From positions 1 through 5,235 of the forward strand of contig JAEKFU010000469.1 of the NCBI GenBank assembly GCA_016522385.1: 5,235 bases of DNA, written 5' to 3'. Position numbers and translations under genes: made by a program. A model generated the notes under the pieces. The model was not told where the DNA came from, did not search any database, and saw only the letters and a program-made list of their open reading frames with translations. Shown piece after piece: positions 4,775-5,235 of the stretch (the first letter of the stretch is position 1; each line of letters starts with the position of its first letter). The stretch is from Pseudomonadota bacterium (lineage in GTDB: Bacteria; Pseudomonadota; Alphaproteobacteria; Rhizobiales; Aestuariivirgaceae).

Positions 4775-5235
4775 TCATTGAACGCGTCGCTGACCAAACG
4801 ATCCTCTTGGAGCGGAGCGGGTCACCGCAGAGACCCTTGCTGCTGGTGGTTGACTGGCATTTGACTGAGCGGATTCGTTTGATTGACTGCCCGCAATCAG
4901 CCATCTGAGGGCCCGAAATACACAACGGATGAGCCAAAGCCCGACAAGGATCATTACCACAAGCCCGCCAAGGCCAATCCACATCTTGGTGGACTCAGAA
5001 ACTGAATCCGATGGCCGCCGCTTCGGCGTGGCCGGCTCAGATCGTGTTTTTGACCTCTGCGCAGATTCAGCATTTTGCAAAGTCCCAGCTGATGTGGCCA
5101 CCTCGGTACTTGGCGCTATGGAATCTTTGCCAAAGATTGGGATCTTGTTGTATTCGACCACGTCACTCGGGTCATCGGTGCGATAGAGGATTTCCACTTG
5201 CTGGCCGACTGAAACCTGGACTTTGCCGTGCAACG
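4775..5235 (-). CDS. DUF3592-like membrane protein, 3' part (5' end outside the window)
   Basis: The frame runs off the right edge. The TTG at 5233 is most likely an internal leucine codon, not a start. The visible 152 codons begin with VSVGQQVEILYRTDDPSDVV (about 7-26), which matches the 'G-x-x-V-x-V-x-Y-x-P-x-x-P' strand pattern I associate with DUF3592 proteins. These are small bitopic or multi-pass membrane proteins of unknown role. A Ser/Thr/Pro-rich linker (about 38-82) and a membrane helix (about 85-103, from WIGLGGLVVMILVGLWLI) follow. The tail is polar and basic (RSAPRGSFGQRR), ending at the TGA at 4777-4775. The linker is longer than I expect for the family. The basic residues after the helix suggest a cytoplasmic C-terminus. 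The family assignment rests on a short motif and the order of parts, so it is tentative. Confidence 0.55.
   Translation of the reverse strand, partial: LHGKVQVSVGQQVEILYRTDDPSDVVEYNKIPIFGKDSIAPSTEVATSAGTLQNAESAQRSKTRSEPATPKRRPSDSVSESTKMWIGLGGLVVMILVGLWLIRCVFRALRWLIAGSQSNESAQSNASQPPAARVSAVTRSAPRGSFGQRRVQ

Overview
The window looks like chromosomal DNA of a proteobacterium, possibly an alphaproteobacterium. Supporting signs are a DacB/PBP4-like carboxypeptidase start with a Gram-negative signal peptide, an IS3-family element of a type common in proteobacteria, and Shine-Dalgarno starts. No 16S rRNA or other lineage marker is present, so this placement is inference. Almost everything right of the carboxypeptidase start is accessory in character: membrane or exported proteins of unknown function, one insertion sequence, and sparse gene-poor DNA. 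Base composition drops from about 69% G+C in the first 180 bases to roughly half in the rows I sampled beyond.

Layout from left to right. (1) 1-186, minus strand: first 62 codons of a serine D-Ala-D-Ala carboxypeptidase, cut by the window edge exactly after its catalytic SVAK motif. (2) 187-755: 569 bases without a convincing gene. (3) 756-989, plus strand: a 77-residue exported, very acidic, cysteine-containing small protein. (4) 1000-2367, minus strand: a 455-residue cyclic-nucleotide-binding protein with no DNA-binding domain. It has one membrane helix and a large helical C-terminal region, and ends 10 bases from the convergent small gene. A CRP-like palindrome lies in its leader. (5) 2481-2731, minus strand: an open frame of unknown nature, perhaps the severed 3' end of the gene beyond the IS. 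(6) 2732-3999: a complete 1268-bp IS3-family insertion sequence with terminal inverted repeats, orfA, orfB and an A6C frameshift site. (7) 3971-4660, minus strand: an exported protein with leucine-rich-repeat-like segments; its 3' end is cut by the IS, which supplies its last 8 codons and stop. (8) 4775-5235, minus strand: 3' part of a membrane protein resembling DUF3592 proteins, running off the right edge.

How the genes may relate: the minus-strand genes right of position 1000 (DUF3592-like, LRR-like, remnant, cNMP sensor) share one orientation and may once have been a loose cluster of envelope proteins, now split by the IS. The cNMP protein would read a cyclic nucleotide in the cytoplasm and pass the signal to its own membrane or periplasmic part. 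That is an inference from domain order; nothing here shows a pathway. I found no tRNA, rRNA, CRISPR array or recognised defence system. The points most worth a second look are the membrane-tethered cNMP sensor with a CRP-like operator candidate in its own leader, and the IS-interrupted LRR gene whose frame continues on the other side of the element.
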